Below are positions 42,752 to 52,494 of a stretch of 64,000 bases of DNA, piece by piece. Numbering within the stretch: the stretch's first letter is position 1; each line of letters opens with the position of its first letter. A program made the position numbers and the translations under genes. The stretch covers positions 4,898,001-4,962,000 of the forward strand of contig NZ_CP084580.1 in assembly GCF_021869765.1 (NCBI RefSeq), written 5' to 3'. The notes beneath the pieces are model-generated. The model had not been told where the DNA came from. It saw only the letters and a program-made list of their open reading frames with translations, and searched no databases. The DNA is from Chryseobacterium sp. MEBOG06 (GTDB lineage Bacteria; Bacteroidota; Bacteroidia; Flavobacteriales; Weeksellaceae).

Positions 42752-44050
42752 TCAGCTTTTTTCAGACAGCTTTCTGTCTATTAAGTATAAAATAATTCCT
42801 ACTGCAACGATTCCCAGTCCTATTAAGCTTTCTTTAAGATTATGAACCAATGTAAAGTAGAGAATATATACGCTGAATAATAAAAAAACAGTGGGAAAAA
42901 TATAAAAAGTATTGGATTTAAATATTTTGCGGTCTTCTTTTTTAAGAAAATATACGGTAGAAATAGCCAGACTTGCAAACAGCTGCAAAATAAAGGCTGT
43001 GTAGACGAATATTTCTTTAAAACTTCCTGTTAAAATAATAATGGCAGCAATAACAGCATGGGCAAATATAGCAATCACCGGAATTCCTTTTTTATTCCCA
43101 AATGACAGGGGCTTCCAAATATAGCTTTCTCTTGCAAAAGCCTGAGTCAGCCGGGAGCCAACCCACAAGTAACCGCTGACCGTGGCAATAAGCTGTAATG
43201 CAATAAAAATATTGACGATTTTTCCAAAGGAAAGTCCCAACATATTAACAGCAGCTTCTCCCATTACATCTTCTTTTCCTGCCAGCTGGCTTACAGGAGC
43301 GTGCTTCAGCATAATATAATTAACCAGAAGATAGCTTACTGTCACAAAAACAGTTCCTATGATCAGGGATTTTGGAAGATTCTTTTGAACATCTTTTATT
43401 TCTCCCGCAATGTAAGAAGCTGAATTCCAGCCAGTATAGGAATAGGTAACAAAAACCATTGAAGTCGCAAAGGCCGGAAGCAGGATTTCTTTCTGCCAGC
43501 TGTTACTGAAATTCAAACTGTTCCCTATCTGAGGTGATTCTGAAAGGCCTACTCCCAGAATAATGAGAAAAATAATAAAAATCACTTTCACAAAAGTAAA
43601 AAAATTATGAAATCTGCTTGAAGTTTTTAAACTGAATGATAAGGCCATAGCAATCAGAAAAATAGCGATGATCGCAAAACCATTTCCAAAACTGTAGTTG
43701 AATACTGACAAATATTTTGACATGGCCAATGCGGCTAAGGCAACAGGGGATGAAAACCCGATAATTAATGATATCCAGCTTATGAGATATCCAAACACAG
43801 GATGATAGGTTTCCTTAAGATAGATAAAATCTCCGCCATTTCCTTTAAAATGAGATCCCAGCTCGGCATAGCAGAAAGCCCCGACCAATGCCAGAATCCC
43901 CCCAATGACCCATAATAAAAAAATACTGTAGGTATTGGTGATATCGGAAAGCTGAAATCCCAACGTTGTAAAGATTCCTGTTCCTATCATATTGGACACT
44001 ACGATAGCGGCAGCCGTTTTCCAGCCAATCTGATGTGAATGAGTGCTCAT
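42752..44050 (-). CDS. APC family amino-acid permease
   Basis: The 432-residue protein has about 12 membrane helices. The first carries the substrate-binding motif ASNMIGTGIFTTLG-type sequence VVSNMIGTGIFTTLG near residue 18, and the consensus GALCYAELGSHFKG-type AFCYAELGSHFKGNGGDFIY follows near 58. YTGWNSASYIAGEIKD near 210 is also typical of the superfamily. It imports or exchanges amino acids or polyamines; the substrate is not readable. It lies downstream of the alpha-amylase gene on the same strand with 48 bases between them, so co-transcription is possible. Confidence 0.9.
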   Translation of the reverse strand: MSTHSHQIGWKTAAAIVVSNMIGTGIFTTLGFQLSDITNTYSIFLLWVIGGILALVGAFCYAELGSHFKGNGGDFIYLKETYHPVFGYLISWISLIIGFSSPVALAALAMSKYLSVFNYSFGNGFAIIAIFLIAMALSFSLKTSSRFHNFFTFVKVIFIIFLIILGVGLSESPQIGNSLNFSNSWQKEILLPAFATSMVFVTYSYTGWNSASYIAGEIKDVQKNLPKSLIIGTVFVTVSYLLVNYIMLKHAPVSQLAGKEDVMGEAAVNMLGLSFGKIVNIFIALQLIATVSGYLWVGSRLTQAFARESYIWKPLSFGNKKGIPVIAIFAHAVIAAIIILTGSFKEIFVYTAFILQLFASLAISTVYFLKKEDRKIFKSNTFYIFPTVFLLFSVYILYFTLVHNLKESLIGLGIVAVGIILYLIDRKLSEKS

Positions 44051-44098
44051 TGAGTTAAAATTAGATCTTTCTAAAAAATATATTTGTGTTGTATTGGT

Positions 44099-46933
44099 CT
44101 ACTTAACGATCATTTTCTGAATGGCAACTCCCGTTTCTGATTTCAGCTGCACCCAATAAGTCCCTGCCGGATAATTAACTTTCAATTCATAAGTTCCACT
44201 CTCTTTGTTCAGTTTAAATTCATCAATCTTTCTACCGTTCATATCAAAAATCAAAATATTACCATTTTTAGCTTTGTTAAATAATAGTTTTGCCAAGCCG
44301 TCTTTTACAGGGTTATTCTCAATCTGAAGTGAGAGTTTGTGAACCGCGTTTGCATCTTCTGTTGATAAAGCTCCTGCATAATTGCCAAAGATTCTGAATT
44401 CTCCGGGCTGAAGGGTTATTGGGGCAGTTGTGGAAATAATATTAGTAACCGTGTTATCCATCAAATTCTGCCATTGCCCTGCATATGGAAAGTAGGGAAC
44501 AACATTTTGTACAGAAGCCGCATAATTGGCCAGTACGACAACATTCTTCATTCCGTTAATCGTATCATCGTATATATAAATTCTTGTGATAAGACCATTT
44601 GGATCATTTGTCAGATTATTTGACTCTATGCTGTATGTCTTCGATTTGAATACAGGGTTGGTATTTCGGATGCTGATAATTTTTGCCCAGGTATCATATA
44701 CTTCTTTTCTGGCCGCATCAGTATCATAGCCCAATGTAAATGCCACGGGCTTTTCATCTGTTCTGCATCCGCTGCTAATAGTACCGTCTGCACACCTGTT
44801 GATACTGAATTCATATCCTAATTCTCCAAACTGCCAGATCATTTTTGGGCCTGGAATAGTAAAGAACGCAGCGCCAAAGGTTTTCATTCTTTCGAGAGCT
44901 GTCGCAAGATTTTTAACACTATAGCTTCCGTTTATCGCTCCATAAGCAAGGTTTTTAAACATCAGCCTTTCTTCATCGTGGCTTTCTCCATATCCTACAG
45001 CGCGCATATTGGTAAAGCCGTGAAGAGTATGATTCATTCTGTCATAGTTGCTGTTCTCCTTATATCCCATTGTATTCTGATTGTAAGGGTCTGTCTGTTT
45101 ATTCCAAAGTAATACTCCCTTCCCTTCTGCTACTCTGTAATTGGCCCATTGCTGTTCTTCTGCGTCTGTTCCCAGATGTTCGAAAATCATATAAGAATTC
45201 GGGTCGATTGCCCACTGTCTGTCTGCATAATATTTCATGATATCCACCCTATCCTGTTGATAGGCATTGGTACACGCTTCATCATTTTCTGAACAGCTTT
45301 GGGTAAATCCTTTTGTTAAATCCCAACGGAATCCATCAACATGGTATTCTGTCAGCCATTGCTGAAGGCATCTTTCAACGTAATATTGAGTTGAGGTACT
45401 TGTGTGGTTAAAATCATTAAATACATTATAGGAATGTTTTGGAACCTGATTGAAATAAGGGTTATTGGGAGCAACATCTCCATATCCGTCACCATCCGGA
45501 TCAATATTCCAAAGCCTCACTAATGGTGAACGTCCTGTTGCATGATTGAAAGCAACATCTAAAATAACAGCAATCCCATTCTGATGGCACAGATCTACAA
45601 ATTCTTTGAATTTTTCCGGAGTTCCATAGGCTTTGTCCAGAGCATAATGGAAAGATGTATTATATCCCCACGAAAGATTTCCATCAAATTCCATGATCGG
45701 AAGCAGTTCAATCGCATTAATCTTCAGGTTCTTTAAGTAAGAAATCTTATTAATCAGCGACTGCCAGTTTTTTTCCTGTGTAAAATCCCTTAGCAATAAC
45801 TCATATACGATCAGGTCTTCTTTTGCGGGTCTTTGGAAATTCGCTACCTGCCAGTTATAAGGTGTCTGTCCTGTTTTAAATGTTGAAACTTCAAAGTCCT
45901 GCCCCGCAGGAAATACCGGTAGATTGGGATAAGTGGAAGATGAGATCCATTGATCATCATAAGAAGAAAGAATTTGTGGTGAATAGGGATCTGCTACTTT
46001 TTTTAAATCATTGGTTCTATATTGAAAAGAATATAATTGCTGCGAGGTAAGCCCACTTAGTTCAATCCAGTAAAGATCAGGGTTTGTGGTATCTTTTTTC
46101 ATTAAATAGGCATCATCCACCGTCCAGCTGTTGAAACTTCCAATCACATGCACGAAATTTTTTCCGGGAGCATATAAAGCAAGTCCTGCTTTTGTCTGAT
46201 CTGTGGGATGGTAATTGATTCCCTGTTTTATCCAGCCCGGAATCGCTTCGGAAACCACATTTCTGGGAATCTGCAACATGAATGCTGCTCTTTTAGAACT
46301 TGATCCCTGGGTAGCAACAAGCTCCATATTGGCATCCTGTGAAACACTATAGTTGTAAGAATAAGATTGTGAAGGAGCACTTGTAGAATTCACGACGGTT
46401 CCGTTCGCTTTTAACTGGAAAGTTGCGTTTACATTGGTTGCCGCTGTAATGCTGATTGAGCTTCCCGCCTGCACAGAGGTAAGACTATTTGCCATTGGAT
46501 TGGTTAAAGTCATATTTAAAATTCCAACGTTTACAAAAATATCCGGTGAGGTCTGATGTGATCCTGTTTTATCTTTTAATAAAAATCCAAATCTTCCAAT
46601 CCCTGTCCTTCCGAAAAAAACAGTCGGAGTAAAAGTGAATGAATAGGTATCTGTTACTGCGTTATAAATCAGTTTATTCAGATCACCGGAATTATTCCAA
46701 CTGCCATTCGTAGGACAATCCTGGCTATTCTGATAGCTGGTATCAAAAGACCATGACCAAATGTAAACTGAATGATCAGTAATTCCCCATACCGATTCGT
46801 CGATCTGATCTCCCGGCACCGTTAGAGTGACATTATCTGTTTCATTGAATAGATTTGGAGTAATGCTATAATTGATCTGTCCAAAAACAAACACTGCAAC
46901 AATCAGAAAAACAACAGAGTAAAGCTTTTTCAT
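44099..46933 (-). CDS. Secreted alpha-amylase family hydrolase (GH13) with T9SS sorting domain
   Basis: The 944-residue product has a signal peptide (cleaved near residue 20). N-terminal Ig-like or carbohydrate-binding modules follow (to about 345), including an isoamylase/GlgB-type N-domain with FVHVIGSFNSWTVDDAYLM. The GH13 barrel has DVAFNHATG near residue 460, the nucleophile Asp in HVDGFRWDLTKGF near 532, the acid/base Glu in YMIFEHLG near 583, and the transition-state HD in GESHDEERLMF near 650. A beta domain and a C-terminal T9SS sorting domain end the protein. It should act on extracellular starch-like glucans or oligosaccharides. Confidence 0.92.
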   Translation of the reverse strand: MKKLYSVVFLIVAVFVFGQINYSITPNLFNETDNVTLTVPGDQIDESVWGITDHSVYIWSWSFDTSYQNSQDCPTNGSWNNSGDLNKLIYNAVTDTYSFTFTPTVFFGRTGIGRFGFLLKDKTGSHQTSPDIFVNVGILNMTLTNPMANSLTSVQAGSSISITAATNVNATFQLKANGTVVNSTSAPSQSYSYNYSVSQDANMELVATQGSSSKRAAFMLQIPRNVVSEAIPGWIKQGINYHPTDQTKAGLALYAPGKNFVHVIGSFNSWTVDDAYLMKKDTTNPDLYWIELSGLTSQQLYSFQYRTNDLKKVADPYSPQILSSYDDQWISSSTYPNLPVFPAGQDFEVSTFKTGQTPYNWQVANFQRPAKEDLIVYELLLRDFTQEKNWQSLINKISYLKNLKINAIELLPIMEFDGNLSWGYNTSFHYALDKAYGTPEKFKEFVDLCHQNGIAVILDVAFNHATGRSPLVRLWNIDPDGDGYGDVAPNNPYFNQVPKHSYNVFNDFNHTSTSTQYYVERCLQQWLTEYHVDGFRWDLTKGFTQSCSENDEACTNAYQQDRVDIMKYYADRQWAIDPNSYMIFEHLGTDAEEQQWANYRVAEGKGVLLWNKQTDPYNQNTMGYKENSNYDRMNHTLHGFTNMRAVGYGESHDEERLMFKNLAYGAINGSYSVKNLATALERMKTFGAAFFTIPGPKMIWQFGELGYEFSINRCADGTISSGCRTDEKPVAFTLGYDTDAARKEVYDTWAKIISIRNTNPVFKSKTYSIESNNLTNDPNGLITRIYIYDDTINGMKNVVVLANYAASVQNVVPYFPYAGQWQNLMDNTVTNIISTTAPITLQPGEFRIFGNYAGALSTEDANAVHKLSLQIENNPVKDGLAKLLFNKAKNGNILIFDMNGRKIDEFKLNKESGTYELKVNYPAGTYWVQLKSETGVAIQKMIVK

Positions 46934-46946
46934 GTCTTATTTTTAT

Positions 46947-46954
46947 CGAATATA
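46947..46954 (-). promoter_or_regulatory. -7-like box of the amylase gene
   Basis: The minus strand reads TATATTCG, one change from TAnnTTTG, 13 bases before the start codon. Confidence 0.3.
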
Positions 46955-47020
46955 ATATTAATTTTCTTTTTTGCAGCATCTATTTTTTATTTTATCCTTA
47001 GTGTTTTTATTATTTATCAC

Positions 47021-47050
47021 AAAAAAAGCCCATGAAAATTTCATGGACTT
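47021..47050 (-). terminator. Terminator of the FISUMP protein gene
   Basis: In the minus-strand RNA the arms at 47041-47050 and 47026-47035 form ten pairs including one U-G; a U-run from the A-tract 47021-47027 follows. Confidence 0.82.
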
Positions 47051-47117
47051 TCCAATAAAAGTAATTGTAATGAACTATTATTTTTTACAAGTATAGGACT
47101 GTATATACAATCTTACA

Positions 47118-49196
47118 CTAGTTTTTAATTATTTTTTTAGAAATTGTCTGTCCGTTTTTTAATTTCAGATCAACAATGTATACTCCATTAGCCAGTCCGG
47201 TCATATCGATCTGGTTATTTGAAAATAGTACATTCATTCTTTGCCCTACGGCATTGATAACATTTACATTTTCAATATTTGAATCAGCTTTAATATAAAG
47301 AATTCCTTTGGTAGGGTTTGGATATACTCCTAAAGATGCAGTATTCAGGCTAATTTCTGATGTACCCAGTGCAGATGATGGCTTGATACATCGTACAGAA
47401 GATCCCTGCCCTCTCATAGCCCCTGAAGATGCATTAGCAATGGTTGTCCCAATATACAGATATTTCCCTCCTAAGCCTGAAGTATCTGAACTCCAGAAAT
47501 ATCCTTTCTGCCCTACAAAAGTATAATCTCCCGTGCTGGAACTTCTGTATCCTCCTGCCGGCAGCTTCAGATTACTTCCATAAGCATTGGCCGGATTATT
47601 AATACCCTCTGCAACAACCAAAGCAGTCCAATCTGCCTGGGAAGGCATTTTCCAATCTGTCCCGATGGCTTTGCATGGATCTACTCCTAAGAATTTGCCG
47701 GCCTGAGCAGGTGATACGGCATTCCATTGATCTGTAGAAACAAAACCTGTCCACCAGGCAGGCGACCCCGCTATAAAAGATCCGGCAACTGCTGCTGCCC
47801 CTTCAGGTGTGTTAGGTGTAGGTGCAGGTGCAGTGGGAGCATTTCTAAGCTGATGTCCGTCATCCCATCTTCCCCACTGGAAAACATCACCATAGGAAGC
47901 AGCATCATCCATTGACAAAGCTACCTGTGAACTTCCTAAATTCTGCTGAAGCCATATTTTTCCATCTGCTCCTCTTACTGTGGTATAAGAAACCGGCTGT
48001 CCCTGATATGTAAAAGTTACGCAGCCTATATCTCCGGTATTGACACCCGGATCTGTATTGGTACATACTTGTGGTGTATTGGTAAGAGATATTCTTTTAA
48101 CTTTTGTTTCGTTTTCTGAATAAGCCAGTACAAGATAATTATGAGCTTTATCTATAGCCAGATCATTGTATTTTGCTTCACCATCAGAGACAAAATCACC
48201 TCCAAAGCTTACCCAGTTCTGAGAATCATCCAGTTTATAAACTGTATTTCTCAGGAAGTTATCATTTTCAAAACGGCTGGCTACCACATATGGAGTACCG
48301 GATGCCGTCACTGCTAAAGCTATATGCTGAACTCCTCCCTCAGAAAAATTAGCGTTTCCAACCTGAACCCAAGAGCTTCCGTTGAATTTTTTAACGTTCA
48401 CTCTTCTTCCTCCTCCTGAATTGGAAACATAGGCAACATAGATTGTATTGGAAGCATCCAATGCCATATCAGTATTGTACTGCTCACCTGAAGATGCTGC
48501 ATCCACAGCTGCCCCTCCTACAAGACTCCAGTTTTGTGAAGCATCAGCGCCTGTACTGTTTTGATATACTTTTACTCCTCCTGATACATTGCTGGTATAC
48601 ACCATATTATTAGTTCCAATATGCATTTCTGCAAATTCAGCTCCTCCTGAAAATCCTGCATTTCCTACCTGCTCCCATCCTCCGTTAACATATCTTTTTA
48701 CAGTTCCCGAATTATAAGACCCGTAAGTAAATAAAATATCGTCCGAAGATACAGCAGAAGCCTGATAATTAACAGAACTTTCTGTAGCATTCGGAAGCTG
48801 AGACCATAAAGAACCGCTAAACAAGCGTACTTCCATCCCGGATCCCGGATAGCCAAGCTGGTTGGTATAATATATAGTGCTTCCTGAAGGGCTCACTGAC
48901 AAGGAATTGTAGGTTGCTGTTCCGGTGGTAATACCGGCACTTCCACCAAGATATGACCATGCTGTCCCATCAAATTTCTGAACAGAACCTCTGGCAACGG
49001 AAACATCATAATAGGATAGATAATAATTTCCGCTATTATCAATCACCAGATTATTAAAACTGCTTCCTCCTGCTGATACATTCTGAACACCTCCAACATT
49101 CTCCCATTGCTGGGCATATAAATAACTTCCCGCAACGGTCAACAACGCTAATCCCGTTGTTATTTTCTTTATTGCAAAATGTAAACTTTTAAACAT
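47118..49196 (-). CDS. FISUMP-domain protein with repeats and T9SS sorting domain
   Basis: The 692-residue product has a signal peptide (cleaved near residue 28) and an N-terminal region (about 30-380) of repeated beta segments (SLVGGAAVDAASSGEQYNTD, ALDASNTIYVAYVSNSGG) resembling a propeller. A FISUMP domain (about 395-605) follows, recognised by WLQQNLGSSQVALS, GDVFQWGRWDDGH, DWKMPSQADWTALV and GSSVRCIK. The C-terminal T9SS sorting domain begins LGVYPNPTKGILYI. FISUMP domains occur in secreted and surface proteins of Bacteroidota and Fibrobacter; function is unknown. It is transcribed alone and divergent from the AraC gene. Confidence 0.88.
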   Translation of the reverse strand: MFKSLHFAIKKITTGLALLTVAGSYLYAQQWENVGGVQNVSAGGSSFNNLVIDNSGNYYLSYYDVSVARGSVQKFDGTAWSYLGGSAGITTGTATYNSLSVSPSGSTIYYTNQLGYPGSGMEVRLFSGSLWSQLPNATESSVNYQASAVSSDDILFTYGSYNSGTVKRYVNGGWEQVGNAGFSGGAEFAEMHIGTNNMVYTSNVSGGVKVYQNSTGADASQNWSLVGGAAVDAASSGEQYNTDMALDASNTIYVAYVSNSGGGRRVNVKKFNGSSWVQVGNANFSEGGVQHIALAVTASGTPYVVASRFENDNFLRNTVYKLDDSQNWVSFGGDFVSDGEAKYNDLAIDKAHNYLVLAYSENETKVKRISLTNTPQVCTNTDPGVNTGDIGCVTFTYQGQPVSYTTVRGADGKIWLQQNLGSSQVALSMDDAASYGDVFQWGRWDDGHQLRNAPTAPAPTPNTPEGAAAVAGSFIAGSPAWWTGFVSTDQWNAVSPAQAGKFLGVDPCKAIGTDWKMPSQADWTALVVAEGINNPANAYGSNLKLPAGGYRSSSTGDYTFVGQKGYFWSSDTSGLGGKYLYIGTTIANASSGAMRGQGSSVRCIKPSSALGTSEISLNTASLGVYPNPTKGILYIKADSNIENVNVINAVGQRMNVLFSNNQIDMTGLANGVYIVDLKLKNGQTISKKIIKN

Positions 49197-49241
49197 ATTA
49201 AATATTATTTTTAATTATTCTAAATTTAATTTAATTTTGCG

Positions 49242-49249
49242 CAAAAGTA
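49242..49249 (-). promoter_or_regulatory. -7 promoter box of the FISUMP gene
   Basis: The minus strand reads TACTTTTG, an exact TAnnTTTG match, about 46 bases before the start. A near mirror image, GCAGTACTTTGC, lies at about 49301-49312 on the plus strand towards the AraC gene. Confidence 0.42.
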
Positions 49250-49329
49250 CCTCACATAATTAACCCCGAGTTATCATTTTCAAACTTTTGGTTATCCTGC
49301 GCAGTACTTTGCTTAAAGTTATTTGTACC

Positions 49330-50223
49330 ATGGCAGTAAAAATGTGTTGTATGAGGAATCAACCTAAAAGTGGACTTTTGTTCAGATCCGAAGACATCAA
49401 AATCACTATACAGGAGGGTTTGTGTCCTGACCAATCCTTCAAATCACATTTGCTTGAAGGCAAATCAAGTTTTAATCTTCTCTTTATCCTGAGCCCGGAT
49501 GTCAATCTGAAAGCTTATGACTGTGGAACTCAATTTTTATTTAAGAAAAACCAATATATACTGCACTATTCGTCTAAAGAAAGTAAGGCTGAGCTATGGA
49601 CTGAAAACCAGGAAATATTGAAATACTTCCAAATCCAAATTAATTACCAATATATTTTTAACCTCATCAATCCGGAACTTAACCGGGAGAACGCAGAGAT
49701 TCTGGAAAATATGATTTCTAATAATTTTATATTCCTTCACAAAGAAACTCCCCCGGACATGACTGTTGAAATGCATATGATAGTAAAGGAGATCCTGGGA
49801 TATTCCAAGAGAGGAATTATGCAGAAATTATTCATTGAGGCAAAGATCATCAAACTTCTTATTTTAATTTTTGAACAGTTCAATGAAAAAAACACTCAGG
49901 AGATAACACCAAGGGCAACTGAAATGATTAAGAATTTCATCGATGAAAACTACCACAGAAATATAAAAGCTGAGGAACTGGGAAAACTGATAGGCGTAAA
50001 TCCGAATATCATCAGGAGAGAGTTTAAGGCACAGTACCACACTACAATTTCCAATTATATATCAGACCTCAGAATGCTGAAAGCTAAAAAACTGATTACC
50101 AATAAGGAAATTATGATCAAGGAAATTGCTATAGAATGCGGATATGAGTATCTGCAGAATTTCACGCGGGCTTTTAAAAAGAAATTCGGAATATCTCCGG
50201 AAAACCTCAGGAATAATAAATAA
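49330..50223 (+). CDS. AraC family transcriptional regulator
   Basis: The 297-residue product (ATG at 49330; 49351 is an alternative) has a poorly conserved N-terminal domain (about 1-190) with a possible sensory beta-sandwich. The C-terminal double helix-turn-helix AraC domain runs from about 200 to the end: first HTH KAEELGKLIGVNPNIIRREFK near 235, second HTH IKEIAIECGYEYLQNFTRAFK near 272, and the terminal GISPENLR. AraC regulators often control neighbouring genes; the divergent secreted FISUMP gene is the obvious candidate target. A hairpin terminator follows. Confidence 0.88.
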   Translation: MAVKMCCMRNQPKSGLLFRSEDIKITIQEGLCPDQSFKSHLLEGKSSFNLLFILSPDVNLKAYDCGTQFLFKKNQYILHYSSKESKAELWTENQEILKYFQIQINYQYIFNLINPELNRENAEILENMISNNFIFLHKETPPDMTVEMHMIVKEILGYSKRGIMQKLFIEAKIIKLLILIFEQFNEKNTQEITPRATEMIKNFIDENYHRNIKAEELGKLIGVNPNIIRREFKAQYHTTISNYISDLRMLKAKKLITNKEIMIKEIAIECGYEYLQNFTRAFKKKFGISPENLRNNK

Positions 50224-50225
50224 GA

Positions 50226-50256
50226 AAAACCGCCTAAAAAATTAAGCGGTTTATAT
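50226..50256 (+). terminator. Terminator of the AraC gene
   Basis: AAACCGC (50227-50233) pairs with GCGGTTT (50246-50252), and inner TAA/TTA extend the stem past one mismatch. Confidence 0.65.
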
Positions 50257-50316
50257 ATGTTGTTTTGCTTTGATATTACTTTTTCAGAATTCAGGTGAAA
50301 AAGCAATGACAATCAA

Positions 50317-50601
50317 TTAATGATGATGTCCGTGATCGTGAAGGAACGGTCCGTTACCTTTAGGCTCGTTGTAGATCACCTCTACACCTTCCTGTTCGTA
50401 TACTTTCTTTCTTCTGATATCTTCAGGATCGAAAGGCTTTACTTTTCCGAAGTACTCCTTCAGACCTTCAGTCAACCAAATTGGGATAACCCATCCGAAG
50501 AACATGAAAATACACCAGAATCCCACTAAGAACATAGTAATGAAGAAGATAGTCCAAAGGAACTGGTAGAACGGCCAAAATGCTGATAATATCGTTATCA
50601 T
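50317..50601 (-). CDS. Small conserved flavobacterial membrane protein
   Basis: The 94-residue product has one long or two short hydrophobic segments (about residues 4-44: FWPFYQFLWTIFFITMFLVGF and WCIFMFFGWVIPIW). A charged cytosolic-like region (LTEGLKEYFGKVKPFDPEDI) follows, and the tail is His/Gly-rich, ending HDHGHHH. The His cluster could bind a metal. The ATG at 50601 was chosen because the upstream TTG (50622) overlaps the -7 box at 50620-50627. Function is unknown. Confidence 0.78.
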   Translation of the reverse strand: MITILSAFWPFYQFLWTIFFITMFLVGFWCIFMFFGWVIPIWLTEGLKEYFGKVKPFDPEDIRRKKVYEQEGVEVIYNEPKGNGPFLHDHGHHH

Positions 50602-50619
50602 TCTCTTAAAGATTTTAGG

Positions 50620-50627
50620 CAAAAATA
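50620..50627 (-). promoter_or_regulatory. -7 promoter box for the small membrane protein
   Basis: The minus strand reads TATTTTTG, an exact TAnnTTTG match, 18 bases before the ATG at 50601. Confidence 0.45.
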
Positions 50628-50696
50628 GAACTTTTTTCCTTTTTACACAAAAGATCAGTGCTCTATTTTATTATTTATTTTAATTCTATATAGATT

Positions 50697-50730
50697 TTAA
50701 GGCCATGAGACTTAATATCTGAGGCCTTAA
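50697..50730 (-). terminator. Possible weak terminator of the class I fumarase gene
   Basis: TTAAGGCC (50697-50704) pairs perfectly with GGCCTTAA (50723-50730) across an 18-base loop. The trailing minus-strand tract is only weakly U-rich, and the loop shares the word GACTTAATATCTG-like sequence with the repeat at 11154-11204. Confidence 0.45.
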
Positions 50731-50748
50731 TAATCGTTTTTAATTTAA

Positions 50749-52356
50749 TTAATGGGCAAGATTTGCGAAGAAATCATTTCCTTTATCATCACTAATGATG
50801 AATGCAGGGAAATCTTTTACTTCAATTTTTCTTACCGCTTCCATTCCTAATTCCGGAAAGTCCACTACTTCTACGGATACAATATTGTCTTTTGCAAGAA
50901 TCGCTGCAGGTCCTCCGATAGATCCAAGATAGAAACCTCCGTATTTGCCGCACGCATTGGTAACATCTTTACTTCTGTTTCCTTTTGCCAGCATGATCAT
51001 GCTTCCGCCGTGACTTTGGAATTCATCAACGTACACATCCATTCTTCCTGCTGTAGTTGGTCCGAAACTTCCTGAGGCCATTCCTTCCGGTGTTTTTGCC
51101 GGTCCTGCATAGTAGATTGGGTGGTTTTTGAAATATTCCGGCATTGGCTTACCACTGTCAATAATTTCTTTGATTTTTGCGTGAGCGATATCTCTTGCTA
51201 CGATCAATGTTCCATTTAATTTCAATCTTGTTTTGATTGGATATTTTGAAAGCTCTGCCAAAATTTCAGGCATTGGCTTATTCAAATCAATTTCAACGGC
51301 TTCTTCCAGATGTGGAGGGGTATCCGGCAAGAATCTCTTCGGGTCTTGTTCCAGCTGCTCAAGGAAAATACCTTCTTTTGTAATTTTACCTTTTATATTT
51401 CTGTCTGCAGAACATGAAACTCCCATTCCTACAGGGCAAGAAGCTGCGTGTCTTGGAAGCCTGATCACTCTTACATCATGAGTAAGGTATTTACCGCCAA
51501 ACTGTGCTCCAATTGCACTTTCCTGACAGATCTTCTGAACTTTTGCCTCCCACTCAAGGTCTCTGAACGCCTGCCCGGCTTCATTTCCTTCTGTTGGAAG
51601 ATTGTCATAATATTTTGCTGAAGCTTTTTTTACTGTAGCAAGGTTTGCTTCTGCTGATGTCCCTCCTATTACCAAAGCTAAGTGGTATGGCGGACAAGCT
51701 GCTGTTCCAAGGTCGGAAATTCTTTCTTTAACGAATTCTTCCAGAGATTTTTCGTTCAATAGAGATTTCGTCTTTTGGTATAAGAAAGTCTTATTCGCAG
51801 AACCTCCTCCTTTTGTAAGGAATAAAAATTCATAATAATCTCCCTTTTTAGCATAAATATCAATCTGTGCAGGAAGGTTTGATCCCGAATTCTTCTCCTC
51901 AAACATAGTCAAAGGGACAACCTGAGAATATCTTAAGTTTCTTTTTTGGTAAGTATTGTAGATCCCTTTGCTCAGGTATTCTCCATCATCTACACCTGTG
52001 TATACATTTTCCCCTTTTTTACCCATTACAATGGCAGTTCCCGTATCCTGACATGAGGGAAGTGCTCCTTCAACAGCTACGGCTGCATTTTGCAAAAGGT
52101 TGTAAGCAACAAATCGGTCATTGTCTGTAGCTTCAGGATCATCAATGATTCTTTTAAGACTTTCAAGGTGAGAAGAACGAAGCATAAAGGAAACATCTGC
52201 CATCGCCTCTTCTGCCAATAATTCCAATCCTTTAGGGTCTACTGTTAAAATTTCTCTGTCGCCAAGTTTTTCAACTTTTACATAATCTGATGTAAGCTTT
52301 TTATACACCGTATCATCTTTCTGAATAGGATACGGATCCTGATATCTAAAATCCAT
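50749..52356 (-). CDS. Fumarate hydratase, class I (4Fe-4S)
   Basis: This oxygen-sensitive Fe-S enzyme interconverts fumarate and malate in the TCA cycle. The 535-residue product has cysteine-bearing motifs LPSCQDTGTAIVMG near residue 99, GTAACPPYHLALVIGG near 217 and HAASCPVGMGVSCSADR near 310, and the C-terminal beta domain PEGMASGSFGPTTAGRM near 420. The length fits the single-chain FumA/FumB type. A non-homologous class II fumarase starts divergently 138 bases away. Promoter box at 52374-52381. Confidence 0.94.
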   Translation of the reverse strand: MDFRYQDPYPIQKDDTVYKKLTSDYVKVEKLGDREILTVDPKGLELLAEEAMADVSFMLRSSHLESLKRIIDDPEATDNDRFVAYNLLQNAAVAVEGALPSCQDTGTAIVMGKKGENVYTGVDDGEYLSKGIYNTYQKRNLRYSQVVPLTMFEEKNSGSNLPAQIDIYAKKGDYYEFLFLTKGGGSANKTFLYQKTKSLLNEKSLEEFVKERISDLGTAACPPYHLALVIGGTSAEANLATVKKASAKYYDNLPTEGNEAGQAFRDLEWEAKVQKICQESAIGAQFGGKYLTHDVRVIRLPRHAASCPVGMGVSCSADRNIKGKITKEGIFLEQLEQDPKRFLPDTPPHLEEAVEIDLNKPMPEILAELSKYPIKTRLKLNGTLIVARDIAHAKIKEIIDSGKPMPEYFKNHPIYYAGPAKTPEGMASGSFGPTTAGRMDVYVDEFQSHGGSMIMLAKGNRSKDVTNACGKYGGFYLGSIGGPAAILAKDNIVSVEVVDFPELGMEAVRKIEVKDFPAFIISDDKGNDFFANLAH

Positions 52357-52373
52357 TCAATTTTTTGTTTGTA

Positions 52374-52381
52374 CAAAAATA
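52374..52381 (-). promoter_or_regulatory. -7 promoter box of the class I fumarase
   Basis: The minus strand reads TATTTTTG, an exact TAnnTTTG match, 17 bases before the start codon at 52356. Confidence 0.42.
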
Positions 52382-52445
52382 CGGCTTCCTTTAAAAAAAC
52401 ATGAGCAAAGTCAGTCATTAAAATTGATATTTATAATGATTATAA

Positions 52446-52477
52446 ATTGCAGAATTCTTCGGTTATCACTAACTTTA
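52446..52477 (+). promoter_or_regulatory. Promoter of fumC
   Basis: ATTG (52446-52449) is followed after 20 bases by TAACTTTA (52470-52477), one change each from TTTG and TAnnTTTG. It ends 17 bases before the fumC ATG at 52495. Confidence 0.38.
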
Positions 52478-52494
52478 TAAAAATTTCAATCACA

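Noticed and set aside
49252..49434. Minus-strand 60-codon frame upstream of the AraC gene
   Set aside because: It covers the divergent promoter region and the AraC start; no supporting signal.
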